Assembly: GCF_019219095.1 (NCBI RefSeq)
Contig: NZ_JAHUWH010000017.1
Coordinates: forward strand, 62,001-126,000
Reading direction: 5' to 3'
DNA: 64,000 nt
DNA from: Acidovorax sp. sic0104
GTDB lineage: Bacteria; Pseudomonadota; Gammaproteobacteria; Burkholderiales; Burkholderiaceae_C
Position 1 is the first letter of the stretch; each line of letters opens with the position of its first letter. Shown one piece after another: positions 19,711-28,855 of the stretch. Position numbers and translations under genes: made by a program. The notes under the pieces are model-generated. The model had not been told where the DNA came from and searched no databases. It saw nothing but the letters and a program-made list of their open reading frames with translations.

Positions 19711-20136
19711 AGTGACGAAGTGACGGGCGCAGTGCGGTGTCTGTACTCCGCGCTGCGCACCACCCAGAGCGGCCAAGACGGCCCCGATGGCTAGGCGCCC
19801 GGTCGCGGGCAGTACTGAGCGCCTGCCTACCCTCTTTTCGGGGTCGCGAAGGCCATTGCCCGCTTGCCAATCTAGGCGCGCGACGCCGCGTGTGCCTTTT
19901 GCACACGCACGCAGCGCAACGACGAGTGGCGCGCCGGCAAGGGCCTTCCCTCCGGGTTGCTCGGCCTGGGGACTGCCTGCGGCGTTGCCCGCACTTGCAA
20001 GGTGCCTGCCTTGCTGCGCACGCGCGCCTTGCAACCAGCCCCCAGGCCGGGCAACGCGATGCCCGAAAAAGGGTAGGCAGGCCCCAGTACGGCAAGACCG
20101 AGCAACGACGCCAGCGGGGTCGTATTGACCGCTGCC
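19711..20136. other. Intergenic region (426 bp) with nested inverted repeats
   Basis: No credible gene is present. The stretch carries an outer imperfect inverted repeat at 19821-19842 and 20062-20082, and two inner hairpin blocks (see separate entries). It lies between the stops of the esterase and the HNH gene, so it belongs to two converging 3' ends. Confidence 0.7.
19821..20082. repeat. Large nested inverted repeat
   Basis: The left arm GCCTGCCTACCC + TCTTTTCGGG (19821-19842) pairs with the right arm CCCGAAAAAGGGTAGGCAGG (from 20062), with one bulged base. Similarity continues outward (CAGTACTG / CCAGTAC) and inward (TCGCG / CGCGA; TTGCCCG / CGGGCAA). Inside are a perfect hairpin GCGTGTGC-N5-GCACACGC at 19888-19908, a larger fold 19851-19946, and a second arm pair GGGTTGCTCGGCCTGGGG (19954-19971) with CCCCAGGCCGGGCAAC (20040-20055). 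Either a folded RNA or a DNA cruciform could form. Confidence 0.7.
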
Positions 20137-20694
20137 CTAAGCAAGAAGACGGGACGACTTGGGGACATGGGCCATCAAGAATTCCATCTGGTCGGCCAGG
20201 ATGCGCCGGTTGCGCAGGATGAAGTCCTCCCAGAGGCTGGGCACATAGGGCGTGTACAGCAGCGGCATGTGGGCCTGCTCGGGGGTGCGCGGGCCCTTGC
20301 GGTGGTTGCATGGCCGGCACGCGGTCACCACGTTCATCCAGTGGTCCTGCCCGTTGCGCGCAAAGGGCACGATATGTTCGCGCGTGAGGTCTTCTTCGTG
20401 AAAGTGGCCGCCGCAGTAGGCGCAGACATTGCGGTCGCGGGCGAAGAGCTTGCTGTTGGTCAGGCTGGGTTTCAGGCCGAACGGGTTGATGCCCGGCACG
20501 CCCTTGGTGCCGATGATGCTGTTCACCGCGATCACCGACTGCTCGCCCGTGACGGCGTTGTGCCCGCCGCGGTACAGGGCGATGTGGGCGCCCGATTCCC
20601 AGCGCACCTCGTCGGCGGCGTAGTGGATGACCGCCTGTTCGAGCGAAATCCAAGATTGGGGCAGCCCTTGGGCCGACAGCTTCAAGACCTTCAA
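20137..20694 (-). CDS. HNH endonuclease domain protein
   Basis: A 185-residue protein whose core (about 100-150) is a zinc-ribbon HNH nuclease: CAYCGGHFHEEDLTREHIVP, then NVVTACRPCNHRKG. The two CxxC pairs bind zinc and the H of EHIVP plus the N/H of NHRKG form the catalytic site. The start is a TTG at 20694 preceded by AGGAGG six bases upstream, giving MKVLKLSAQGLPQSW, which I recall as the conserved start of this stand-alone family in Burkholderiales. No toxin, restriction or phage partners lie nearby, so a housekeeping repair role is as likely as defence. Confidence 0.86.
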   Translation of the reverse strand: MKVLKLSAQGLPQSWISLEQAVIHYAADEVRWESGAHIALYRGGHNAVTGEQSVIAVNSIIGTKGVPGINPFGLKPSLTNSKLFARDRNVCAYCGGHFHEEDLTREHIVPFARNGQDHWMNVVTACRPCNHRKGPRTPEQAHMPLLYTPYVPSLWEDFILRNRRILADQMEFLMAHVPKSSRLLA

Positions 20695-21028
20695 AACACG
20701 CCTCCTGGAACAAGAATGAACACCAGGAAACCTCTGCACGAATCGGCGCGCCGTGTGCATCTGCGGTCTCGGGCGGTCTGCGGCGTTGCAAATGCTTGCA
20801 ATAGCTACGGCTATTGCTGCGCTTTACGCCTTGCAGCCCATCCCAATCCGCAGCGCCCACTTGCCGCCCGATTCGTACAGAGGCTCCCTAGCAATCGGAA
20901 CGCGGATGTCTCGCGGGCCACCCTGCTCTGGAAGGCCCCTCGGTCACAATATACTCCGTTTCGATGACATATTGACGTCCTGCGCTTGATGGATATGCGC
21001 GTGCTGCTATCAAAAAGATAACAAACCA
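20695..21028. other. Divergent intergenic region HNH/ribF (334 bp)
   Basis: Contains no gene that I can support. It holds a TATACT hexamer at 20950-20955 that could be a -10 for ribF, although no good -35 is seen, and dispersed-repeat copies at about 20790-20835 (degenerate) and 20981-21024. The ribF start codon follows the second copy by four bases. Confidence 0.6.
20981..21024 (-). repeat. Dispersed two-hairpin repeat, copy 5 (abutting ribF)
   Basis: Minus-strand reading: GTTATCTTTTTGATAGC, then AGCACGCGCATATCCATCAA and GCGCA. Both hairpins are recognisable. It occupies the ribF 5' leader, including where a ribosome site would be expected. Confidence 0.7.
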
Positions 21029-22081
21029 ATGAAGATCTTCCGCGGATTCCACCACCGAGGCATCGCCAACGCCTGCGCGCTCACCATCGGCAACTTCGAT
21101 GGGGTGCACCGGGGCCACCAGGCGATGCTGGCCTTGCTCAACAGCGAGGCTGCGCACCGGGGGGTGGAGAGCTGCGTGCTGACCTTCGAGCCCCACCCGC
21201 GCGACTACTTCGCAGGCGCCCACAACAAGCCCGAGCTGGCGCCCGCGCGCATCGGCACGCTGCGCGACAAGCTCACCGAACTGGCGCGCTGCGGCGTGCA
21301 GCAGACCGTGGTGCTGCCGTTCGACGCGCGGCTGGCGGCCCAGTCACCGGCCGAGTTCATCGACGAGGTGCTCATCCGCGGCCTGGGCGCGCGCTATGTA
21401 CTGGTGGGTGACGATTTCCGGTTCGGGCGCCAGCGCGCGGGCGACTACGCCATGCTGGACGCCGCCGGCCAGGCCCGGGGCTTCGACGTGGCGCGCATGA
21501 ACAGCTACGAGGTGCACGGCCTCAGGGTGTCGAGCTCGGCTGTGCGCGAGGCGCTGGCCCGTGGCGACATGGAATCGGCCGCGCGCCTGCTCGGGCGGCC
21601 CTACACCATCTCCGGCCACGTGGTGCACGGGCGCAAGCTCGGCCGGGAGCTGGGCGCCACCGGCGCAGGCGCCGGCGACGGGTTTCGAACGTTGAACCTG
21701 CGCTTTGCGCACTGGAAGCCCGCCGCCAGCGGCATCTTTGCGGTGTTGGTGCACGGCCTGGGAGAAGCCCCTCTGCAGGGCGTGGCCAACCTGGGCGTGC
21801 GCCCCTCGCTCGATCCCGACGACGTCAATGGCGGGCGCGTGCTGCTGGAAACCCATTGCCTGCAATGGCCCGCCGAACTGGGCCCGGAAGGGGCGTACGG
21901 TAAAATCGTCCGCGTGGAACTGCTGCACAAACTGCACGACGAGCTCAAGTACGACGGTCTGGATGCCTTGACGAAGGGCATCGCCAAGGACTGTGCCGAT
22001 GCGCGCGCCTACTTCGCATCGGCCCACGCAGCCACCAACCACACCGAGACCCGGCGCCAGACCACGCGCGACCGAATTTAG
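21029..22081 (+). CDS. ribF: Bifunctional riboflavin kinase / FAD synthetase
   Basis: A 350-residue enzyme that makes FMN from riboflavin and then FAD. The N-terminal nucleotidyltransferase shows TIGNFDGVHRGHQAML (residues about 16-31) and the later VSSSAVREAL loop. The C-terminal flavokinase begins near 190 at GRPYTISGHVVHGRKLGRE. In place of the usual GFPTAN motif it reads GATGAGAGDGFRTLN, so a glycine/alanine loop is inserted and the proline is replaced by arginine, while the Thr and Asn are kept. No Shine-Dalgarno is visible because a dispersed repeat fills the leader. It lies 112 bp upstream of ileS, the usual ribF-ileS-lspA order. Confidence 0.94.
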   Translation: MKIFRGFHHRGIANACALTIGNFDGVHRGHQAMLALLNSEAAHRGVESCVLTFEPHPRDYFAGAHNKPELAPARIGTLRDKLTELARCGVQQTVVLPFDARLAAQSPAEFIDEVLIRGLGARYVLVGDDFRFGRQRAGDYAMLDAAGQARGFDVARMNSYEVHGLRVSSSAVREALARGDMESAARLLGRPYTISGHVVHGRKLGRELGATGAGAGDGFRTLNLRFAHWKPAASGIFAVLVHGLGEAPLQGVANLGVRPSLDPDDVNGGRVLLETHCLQWPAELGPEGAYGKIVRVELLHKLHDELKYDGLDALTKGIAKDCADARAYFASAHAATNHTETRRQTTRDRI

Positions 22082-22193
22082 GGGGCTGCCTGCGCAGCGC
22101 CTGCCCTGCAGGCCGGAAACCGTTCGCCCCTCCTTGTTGCTTCCCGCATTTGCTCCGGGCCTGCCCCGGAATGCCCCGTTTTAAGGCTCCCCC

Positions 22194-25049
22194 ATGTCCG
22201 ACAACGCCAGCCCCGAATCCACCGCACCGGATTACCGCAGCACCCTGAACCTGCCCGACACCCCGTTCCCCATGCGCGGCGACCTGCCCAAGCGCGAGCC
22301 GGGCTGGGTCAAGGAGTGGGACGAAAAGGGCATCTACAAGCGCCTGCGCGATGCGCGCCGGGGCGCGCCCAAGTTCATCCTGCACGACGGCCCGCCCTAC
22401 GCCAACGGCCAGATCCACATGGGCCACGCGGTCAACAAGATCCTGAAGGACATGATCACCAAGGCGCGCCAGCTCGAAGGCTTCGACGCGCTGTACGTGC
22501 CCGGCTGGGACTGCCACGGCCTGCCCATCGAAAACGCCATCGAGAAGAAGCACGGCCGCAACCTGTCCCGCGACGACATGCAGGCCAAGAGCCGGGCGTT
22601 TGCCACCGAGCAGATCGCGCAGCAGATGGGCGACTTCCAGCGCCTGGGCGTGCTGGGCGAATGGGACAACCCCTACAAGACCATGAACTTCGCCAACGAG
22701 GCGGGCGAGATCCGAGCGTTCAAGCGCGTGATGGAGCGTGGCTTCGTGTACCGGGGATTGAAGCCCGTGTACTGGTGCTTCGACTGCGGCAGTTCGCTGG
22801 CCGAGTTCGAGATCGAATACGCCGACAAGAAGAGCACCACGCTTGATGTGGCATTCAAGGCCCATGAACCGGCGAAGCTGGCGGCGGCCTTCGGCCTGCC
22901 CGCGCTGACGAAAGACGCCTTCGTGGTGATCTGGACCACCACCGCCTGGACCATCCCCGCCAACCAGGCGCTCAACCTGAACCCCGAGATCACCTACGCG
23001 CTGGTGGATGCCGGCGAGCGCCTGCTGCTCGTGGCCGAGCCGCTGGTGGCCTCGTGCCTGGAGCGCTACGGCCTGACCGGCCAGGTGCTGGCCACCACCG
23101 CCGGCAAGAACCTGGGCGGCCTGGATTTCGAGCACCCGCTGTACGACGTCGATGCCGGCTACCGCCGCCTCTCGCCCGTGTACCTGGCCGACTACGCCAC
23201 GGCCGACGACGGCACCGGTATCGTTCACTCCTCGCCCGCCTACGGGCTGGAGGATTTCAACTCCTGCGTATCGCACGGCCTGGCCCTGGACGACATCCTG
23301 AACCCCGTGCAGGGCAACGGCACCTATGCGCCCGACTTCCCGCTGTTCGGCGGCCAGCACATCTGGAAGGCCGTGCCCGTCATCATCGAGGCGCTGCGCA
23401 ATGCCGGCCGCCTGATGGCCACCAAGGAGATCACGCACAGCTACCCGCACTGCTGGCGCCACAAGACGCCGGTGATCTACCGCGCCGCGGCGCAGTGGTT
23501 CATCCGCATGGACGAAGGCGAAGGCGTGTTCACCAAGGCCGGCGAAAAGCCCGCCAAGACGCTGCGCCAGATCGCGCTGGACGCCATCGAGCACACCAGC
23601 TTCTACCCCGAGAACGGCAAGACCCGCCTGCACGACATGATCGCCAACCGGCCCGACTGGTGCATCTCGCGCCAGCGCAGCTGGGGCGTGCCCATCCCCT
23701 TCTTCCTGCACAAGGACTCGGGCGAGCTGCACCCGCGCACCATGGAGATCATGGACCAGGCGGCAACAATAGTCGAGAAGGGCGGCATCGAGGCCTGGAG
23801 CCGCGTGACGCCCGAGGAGATCCTGGGCGCCGAGGACGCCGTCTGCTACACCAAGAGCACCGACATCCTGGAAGTGTGGTTCGACTCCGGCTCCACCTTC
23901 TTTCACGTGCTGCGCGGCACACACCCCGATGTGCACCACGACAGCGGCCCCGAGGCCGACCTGTACCTGGAAGGCCATGACCAGCACCGCGGCTGGTTCC
24001 ACAGCTCGCTGCTGCTGGCGAGCGCCCTGGAAGGCCGTGCGCCCTACAAGGGCCTGCTGACCCACGGCTTCACCGTGGACAGCCAGGGCCGCAAGATGAG
24101 CAAGTCGCTGGGCAACGGCATCGACCCGCAGGAGATCAACAAGAAGCTGGGCGCCGAGATCATCCGCCTGTGGGTGGCCGCGAGCGACTACTCGGGCGAC
24201 ATCGCAGGCGACGAGAAGATCCTTGCGCGCGTGGTCGACGCCTACCGCCGCATCCGCAACACGCTGCGCTTCTTGCTGGCCAACGTGAGCGACTTCGACC
24301 CGGCCAAGGATGCCGTGCCTTTCGACCAGATGCTGGAGATCGACCGCTATGCGCTCACGCGCGCGGCCGAGTTCCAGGCCACCGTGCTCGCGCACTACAA
24401 GGTCTACGAGTTCCACCCCGTGGTGGCCAAGCTGCAGCTGTACTGCTCCGAAGACCTGGGCGGCTTCTACCTGGATGTGCTCAAGGACCGCCTGTACACC
24501 ACGGCACCCAAGAGCCTGGCGCGCCGCAGCGCGCAGACCGCGCTCTACCAGATCACGCACGCCATGCTGCGCTGGATGGCGCCGTTCCTCTCGTTCACGG
24601 CCGAAGAGGCTTGGAAGGTGTTCGGCTCGTCCGACTCCATCTTCCTGGAAACCTACGGATCCATCGCCGGTGCCGACGAAGGCCTGCTGGCCAAGTGGAG
24701 CCGCCTGCGCGAGATCCGCGACGTGGTGAACAAGGAGATCGAGGCCCTGCGCGCGGGCGGCCAGGTGGGCTCGTCCCTGCAGGCCAACGTGGTGCTGACG
24801 GCAGCCCCCGAGGACCACGCGCTCTTGGCCAGCCTGGGCGACGACCTGAAGTTTGTGTTCATCACCTCTGCTATCGAATTGGTAGCTGGCAGCGCTTTGC
24901 AGATAAGCGTCAAGCCCAGCTCCGATGCCAAGTGCGAGCGCTGCTGGCACTACCGCGGCGATGTGGGCCAGGATGCGGCGCACCCCACCATCTGCGGCCG
25001 TTGCACCAGCAACCTGTACGGCACGGGCGAGAACCGGAGGCACGCGTGA
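22194..25049 (+). CDS. ileS: Isoleucyl-tRNA synthetase
   Basis: A 951-residue class I synthetase that charges tRNA-Ile and edits misactivated valine. Visible are the HIGH-type motif HMGH in [12 protein letters not shown] (residues about 62-73), the CP1 editing domain with [13 protein letters not shown], the KMSKS loop in [11 protein letters not shown] near 635, and the C-terminal zinc finger [10 protein letters not shown] with CGRC. Length is typical for the bacterial type without the eukaryote-like extension. A dispersed repeat (24866-24913) sits inside the gene just before the zinc finger and is translated in frame. The stop overlaps the lspA start as TGATG. Confidence 0.97.
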   Translation: MSDNASPESTAPDYRSTLNLPDTPFPMRGDLPKREPGWVKEWDEKGIYKRLRDARRGAPKFILHDGPPYANGQIHMGHAVNKILKDMITKARQLEGFDALYVPGWDCHGLPIENAIEKKHGRNLSRDDMQAKSRAFATEQIAQQMGDFQRLGVLGEWDNPYKTMNFANEAGEIRAFKRVMERGFVYRGLKPVYWCFDCGSSLAEFEIEYADKKSTTLDVAFKAHEPAKLAAAFGLPALTKDAFVVIWTTTAWTIPANQALNLNPEITYALVDAGERLLLVAEPLVASCLERYGLTGQVLATTAGKNLGGLDFEHPLYDVDAGYRRLSPVYLADYATADDGTGIVHSSPAYGLEDFNSCVSHGLALDDILNPVQGNGTYAPDFPLFGGQHIWKAVPVIIEALRNAGRLMATKEITHSYPHCWRHKTPVIYRAAAQWFIRMDEGEGVFTKAGEKPAKTLRQIALDAIEHTSFYPENGKTRLHDMIANRPDWCISRQRSWGVPIPFFLHKDSGELHPRTMEIMDQAATIVEKGGIEAWSRVTPEEILGAEDAVCYTKSTDILEVWFDSGSTFFHVLRGTHPDVHHDSGPEADLYLEGHDQHRGWFHSSLLLASALEGRAPYKGLLTHGFTVDSQGRKMSKSLGNGIDPQEINKKLGAEIIRLWVAASDYSGDIAGDEKILARVVDAYRRIRNTLRFLLANVSDFDPAKDAVPFDQMLEIDRYALTRAAEFQATVLAHYKVYEFHPVVAKLQLYCSEDLGGFYLDVLKDRLYTTAPKSLARRSAQTALYQITHAMLRWMAPFLSFTAEEAWKVFGSSDSIFLETYGSIAGADEGLLAKWSRLREIRDVVNKEIEALRAGGQVGSSLQANVVLTAAPEDHALLASLGDDLKFVFITSAIELVAGSALQISVKPSSDAKCERCWHYRGDVGQDAAHPTICGRCTSNLYGTGENRRHA
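24866..24913 (+). repeat. Dispersed two-hairpin repeat, copy 6 (inside ileS)
   Basis: TGCTATCGAATTGGTAGC, then TGGCAGCGCTTTGCAGATAA and GCGTC. This is one of the best-preserved copies, read in frame between the tRNA-binding helices and the zinc finger of IleS. Confidence 0.75.
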
Positions 25050-25588
25050 TGGCGCGCGGCACCTCCCCCTCGAGGCGCTCGGGCCCCAGCATCTGGCCCT
25101 GGCTGGCCTGGGCCGTGTTCCTGCTGGTGGCCGACCAGATCACCAAGACCCTCATCCTGGACAACTACCGGCTGGGGGACTCCACCTTCATCACCGGCTT
25201 CTTCAACATCGTGCGGGCGCACAACACCGGGGCGGCGTTCTCGTTCCTGGCGGATGCGGGGGGCTGGCAGCGCTGGCTGTTCACCGGCATCGGCGTGGCG
25301 GCGACGATCTTCATCGTGTGGCAGCTGCGCGCACACCCGGGGCAGAAGCTGTTTTGCTTCTCGCTGGCCAGCATCCTGGGCGGCGCAGTGGGCAATGTGG
25401 TCGACCGGCTGATGCACGGCTACGTGGTGGACTTCCTGGACTTTCACTGGGACTTCCTGTCGGGCATGTTCCCTGGCGGCCACTTTCCGGCGTTCAACCT
25501 GGCCGACACGGCCATCAGCGTCGGGGCAGCCTGCCTGATCCTGGACGAGCTGCTGCGGATGCGGCGCGAGCGGGCGCACGCACGCTGA
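25049..25588 (+). CDS. lspA: Lipoprotein signal peptidase (signal peptidase II)
   Basis: A 179-residue inner-membrane aspartyl protease that cuts the signal peptide of prolipoproteins after Lgt has modified the cysteine. Four membrane helices are visible, with the conserved VADQITK near residue 27. The catalytic aspartates lie in [15 protein letters not shown] and FNLADTAIS. The start overlaps the ileS stop by one base (TGATG), with GGAGG upstream inside ileS, so translation is coupled. An intrinsic terminator follows 42 bp after the stop. Confidence 0.97.
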   Translation: MARGTSPSRRSGPSIWPWLAWAVFLLVADQITKTLILDNYRLGDSTFITGFFNIVRAHNTGAAFSFLADAGGWQRWLFTGIGVAATIFIVWQLRAHPGQKLFCFSLASILGGAVGNVVDRLMHGYVVDFLDFHWDFLSGMFPGGHFPAFNLADTAISVGAACLILDELLRMRRERAHAR

Positions 25589-25630
25589 CAGCGCGCGCCG
25601 CCACCGGACTGCGCACCGCGCATTCGCTCC

Positions 25631-25660
25631 CGGCCCGCCCCGTGCGGGCCGTTTCCTTTT
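25631..25660 (+). terminator. Intrinsic terminator of ileS-lspA
   Basis: CGGCCCGC-cccg-TGCGGGCCG stem followed by TTTCCTTTT. Confidence 0.8.
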
Positions 25661-25899
25661 GGGGCTTGCCATTGCAGTCTGTTGCCGTCCCCGCCACGGC
25701 TGCCCGCCCGTACCCCTGGCGCAACATGGGCATCCCCCCACGCTATGGAATCAGGAGTATGCTTATGTGTCAGTTTTGTGACAAAGGCCGGCGCGTGCAA
25801 GGATTTGTGCCCGCCTGCCCCGGAAGTCGCGCAGCCCGGCACCGCAGACCTGCACCTGTCTGCCACCGCCTCCGGGCACAAAAATGTAAACGTCGCCCT

Positions 25900-25915
25900 C
25901 TGAACAACCGTTCAG
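25900..25915. promoter_or_regulatory. Palindrome upstream of the Na/Pi cotransporter
   Basis: CTGAAC-aacc-GTTCAG has perfect 6-bp arms, 97 bp before the transporter start. It could be an operator; no regulator gene lies adjacent. Confidence 0.3.
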
Positions 25916-26012
25916 ATACCACGTGACATGCACCTTGTGTCCTCAGCGGGCCGGGGGCATGCTGTTTGCGAGCGCAACCAACAAGAAGAAGAAAAGAAAC
26001 GACGGTCTTTCG

Positions 26013-27668
26013 ATGAAGCATCTTTTGAATCTGCTGGCAGCCGTGTCGCTGCTGATCTGGGGCACCCACCTGGTGCGCACCGGCATCCTGAGCGTGTTCG
26101 GCGCCAACCTGCGCCAGTTGATCGCCCACAGCGTGAGCAGCCGGTTCACCGCCGTGCTCTCGGGCATCGGGGTGACGGCCGTCGTGCAGTCGAGCACCGC
26201 CACGGCGCTCATCGTGTCCTCGTTCGTGGGCCAGGGGCTGGTCAGCCTGCCTGCGGCGCTGGCCGTGATGCTGGGCGCCGACGTGGGCACCAGCGTGATG
26301 GCGGTGGTGTTCTCCATGGACCTGTCCTGGCTCTCGCCGCTTTTGATCTTCGTCGGCGTGGTGCTGTTCACCGCGCGCAAGGGCACCGCCGTGGGCCGCG
26401 TGGGGCGGGTGCTGATCGGCCTGGGGCTGATGCTGCTGGCGCTGCGCCTGATCACCGAATCGACCACCGTGCTCACCCAGTCGCCCACGGTACGCACCCT
26501 GCTGGGGGCGCTCACCAGCGACCTGCTGCTGGAGATCTTCACCGGCGCGCTGCTGGCCATCGTCGCGTACTCCAGCCTTGCCACCGTGCTGCTCACCGCG
26601 GCGCTTGCCGGCTCGGGCGGCATCCCGCCCGACGTGGCGCTGGGGCTGGTGCTGGGAGCCAACCTGGGCAGCGGCGTGCTGGCGGTGCTGACCACCATGA
26701 AAGCCAACGTGCAGACGCGCCAGGTGCCGCTGGGCAACCTGTTCTTCAAGATCATCGGCGTGGTCATCATGACGCCGCTCACCGGCCTGTGGCTGGAGCA
26801 TGTGCGGCCCTACGTGCCCGAAATCGCTTCGCTGGTCGTACTGTTCCACCTGGCTTTCAACCTGGTGGTGGGCATTGTCTGCATCAGTCTCACGGGCACC
26901 GTGGCGCGCACCGTGCAGCGCCTGCTGCCGCAGGAAAAGGCCGAGGCCGCCGCCGGCGCGCGGCCCCAGCATCTGGACCCGTCCGCGCTGGCCACGCCGT
27001 CGCTCGCCATCTCCTGCGCCGCGCGCGAGGCCCTGCACCAGGCCGACGTGGTCGAGTCCATGCTGCTCGGGCTGCACAAGGTGATCCGCACAGACGACAT
27101 CAAGCTGGCCGAAGAGCTGCGCAAGCTCGACGACGAGGTGGACGGACTGTACTCGGCCATCAAGTACTACATGACCAAGATCTCGCGCGAGGCGCTGGAT
27201 GAGCGAGAGGGCCGGCGCTGGGCGGACATTATCAGCTTCACCATCAACATGGAGCAGATCGGCGACATCATCGAGCGCGTGCTCATCGACATCGAGGACA
27301 AGAAGATCAAGAAGGGTCGGCGCTTCTCCGAAGCCGGCATGGAAGAGATCAACGAGCTGCACGCTCGCCTGATCGACAACCTGCGGCTGGCGATGAGCGT
27401 GTTCCTCAACGGCAGCGTGCGCGACGCGCAGAAGCTGCTGGAAGAAAAAGCACGCTTTCGCGACCTGGAACACGCCTACTCGGCCACCCACCTCGCACGC
27501 CTGTCGGACAACACGGTGCAGAGCATCGAGACCAGTTCGCTGCACATCGACCTGATCAGCGAGCTCAAGCGCATCAACTCGCTGCTGTGCTCGGTGGCCT
27601 ACCCCATTCTCGAATCCGCAGGGGCGCTGGCACCCAGCCGCCTGCGCGCGCTGAACGACCAGGCCTGA
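26013..27668 (+). CDS. Na/Pi cotransporter family protein with PhoU-like tail
   Basis: A 551-residue inner-membrane protein. Residues about 1-310 hold two inverted Na/Pi-cotransporter repeats with the QSSTATALIVSSFVGQG and duplicated LGANLGSGVLAVLTT signatures. Residues about 340-551 form a PhoU-like helical bundle (HKVIRTDDIKLAEELRKLDDEVD). It is expected to move phosphate with sodium, perhaps as exporter or low-affinity route, with PhoU-like regulation; the direction is not shown. The start MKHLLNLLAAVSLLIWG fits the family; an upstream ATG would add a Lys-rich stretch that looks non-native. Confidence 0.9.
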   Translation: MKHLLNLLAAVSLLIWGTHLVRTGILSVFGANLRQLIAHSVSSRFTAVLSGIGVTAVVQSSTATALIVSSFVGQGLVSLPAALAVMLGADVGTSVMAVVFSMDLSWLSPLLIFVGVVLFTARKGTAVGRVGRVLIGLGLMLLALRLITESTTVLTQSPTVRTLLGALTSDLLLEIFTGALLAIVAYSSLATVLLTAALAGSGGIPPDVALGLVLGANLGSGVLAVLTTMKANVQTRQVPLGNLFFKIIGVVIMTPLTGLWLEHVRPYVPEIASLVVLFHLAFNLVVGIVCISLTGTVARTVQRLLPQEKAEAAAGARPQHLDPSALATPSLAISCAAREALHQADVVESMLLGLHKVIRTDDIKLAEELRKLDDEVDGLYSAIKYYMTKISREALDEREGRRWADIISFTINMEQIGDIIERVLIDIEDKKIKKGRRFSEAGMEEINELHARLIDNLRLAMSVFLNGSVRDAQKLLEEKARFRDLEHAYSATHLARLSDNTVQSIETSSLHIDLISELKRINSLLCSVAYPILESAGALAPSRLRALNDQA

Positions 27669-27687
27669 GCCAAAAAAGGCCTGCAAC

Positions 27688-27727
27688 GCTCTCCCATCAA
27701 GCGCTGACAGCTACGTTTTCAGTAGCA
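27688..27727 (-). repeat. Dispersed two-hairpin repeat, copy 7 (3' end of symporter gene)
   Basis: Minus-strand reading: TGCTACTGAAAACGTAGC, then TGTCAGCGCTTGATGGGAGA and GCG. It encodes the last residues and stop of the bile acid:sodium symporter-like protein. Confidence 0.7.
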
Positions 27728-28716
27728 TCATTCGGCTGCACACTGCGCCGAGCATAGCGCTGGGCCAGCACGGCGCACACCATCAGCTGCATCTGATGGA
27801 ACACCATCAGCGGCAGCACGATGGCCCCCACGGCGTGCGATGCGAACAGCACCTTGGCCATGGGCACGCCGCTGGCCAGGCTCTTCTTGGAGCCGCAGAA
27901 CACCAGCGTGATCTCATCCTCGGTCGAAAAGCCCATGCGCCGCGCAGTCCAGGTGGTCAGGCCCAGCGCCAGGGCCAGCAGCACCGCGCACACCACCACC
28001 AGGCCCAGCAGCGCGGGCAGGGGCAGCTGCCGCCACAGCCCCTGCACCACCGCAGCGCTGAACGCGGTGTACACCACCAGCAGGATGGAGCCCTGGTCCA
28101 CATACTTGAGCACCGCCGCCCGGCGCTGCACAAAACCGCCGATCCAGGGCCGCAGCAGGTGGCCGGCCACGAAAGGCACGAGCAACTGCAGCATGATGCG
28201 GCCGATGTTGGCCAATGTGCCCTGCTGCGCCGCCGCACCGTGCGCCTGGGCCTCGGGCAGCAGCAGCCCTACCAGCATCGGCGTGATCACGATGCCCAGC
28301 AGCGTGGAGGCCGACGCGCTGCAGATGGCCGCCGGCATGTTCCCCCGCGCCACGGCGGTGAACGCAATGGCCGACTGCACCGTGGCCGGCAGCACGCACA
28401 GGTAGAGCACGCCCGTATACAGCTGCGGTGTGACCAGCGGCAGCAGCACCGGCCGCAGCGCCCAGCCCAGCAGCGGGAAGAGCACGAACGTGCTGCCCAC
28501 CACCATCAGGTGCAGCCGCCAGTGCGACAGCCCCGCCACGATCGCATCGCGCGAGAGCTTGGCGCCGTGCAGGAAGAACAGCAGCGCGACCGCCGCCAAG
28601 GTAGCCCCCTCCAAGAACTGGGCCGCAGCCCCTGACGCGGGCAGCAGGCTTGCCAGGGCCACCGTGCCGAGCAGGGCGAGCGTGAAGTTGTCGGGGAGAA
28701 ATCGGGAACGGGCCAT
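27697..28716 (-). CDS. Bile acid:sodium symporter family protein (SBF-like)
   Basis: A 339-residue membrane protein with about ten helices matching the SBF-like/YfeH-type arm of the bile acid:Na+ symporter family. LPATVQSAIAFTAVARGNMP near residues 115-134 and FCGSKKSLASGVPMAKVLF near 280-298 are the crossed-helix ion and substrate motifs. The substrate is probably a small organic acid rather than bile acids. It is divergent from a LysR regulator with an 18-bp palindrome between, the standard regulator-transporter layout. The C-terminal tail is encoded by a dispersed repeat. Confidence 0.9.
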   Translation of the reverse strand: MARSRFLPDNFTLALLGTVALASLLPASGAAAQFLEGATLAAVALLFFLHGAKLSRDAIVAGLSHWRLHLMVVGSTFVLFPLLGWALRPVLLPLVTPQLYTGVLYLCVLPATVQSAIAFTAVARGNMPAAICSASASTLLGIVITPMLVGLLLPEAQAHGAAAQQGTLANIGRIMLQLLVPFVAGHLLRPWIGGFVQRRAAVLKYVDQGSILLVVYTAFSAAVVQGLWRQLPLPALLGLVVVCAVLLALALGLTTWTARRMGFSTEDEITLVFCGSKKSLASGVPMAKVLFASHAVGAIVLPLMVFHQMQLMVCAVLAQRYARRSVQPNDATENVAVSA

Positions 28717-28821
28717 GGAACACCACCAAAAAAGCAGAACAAGCAGATCCGGCCCGGTAACCCCTGCCCAGGCGGGCAGAACATCGGGCGGTTCGGCTAT
28801 TGGAAAGGTGGCAGATTGAAA

Positions 28822-28839
28822 AGAGAAATGGATTTCTCT
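28822..28839. promoter_or_regulatory. LysR-type operator between symporter and LysR genes
   Basis: AGAGAAAT-GG-ATTTCTCT is a perfect palindrome with 8-bp arms. It lies 17 bp before the LysR start and about 105 bp before the symporter start. It contains the T-N11-A geometry of LysR sites. Confidence 0.55.
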
Positions 28840-28855
28840 GATGGATTTATGATTC

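Larger units (their letters stand above)
25589..26012. other. Intergenic region lspA/Na-Pi cotransporter (424 bp)
   Basis: Holds the lspA terminator, a 16-bp palindrome at 25900-25915, and two overlapping short open frames after AGGAG at 25753-25757. One is a Cys/Arg-rich 53-residue frame (25765-25926). The other is one base out of register and ends near 25902. Neither has a recognisable family, so they are not called as genes. Confidence 0.55.

Noticed and set aside
20137-20694. HNH gene as part of a defence island
   Set aside because: Neighbours are housekeeping genes and no methylase, toxin or phage gene is near; the family is common as a stand-alone gene in Burkholderiales.
20790-20835. 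A further copy of the dispersed two-hairpin repeat
   Set aside because: It has AATAGCTACGGCTATT and a GCGCTTTACGCC part but the order and spacing differ too much to count as a clear member.
21945-25043. Open frame of about 1030 codons on the minus strand opposite ileS
   Set aside because: It mirrors ileS codon structure in high-GC DNA and has no recognisable domain; its composition is that of an antisense shadow.
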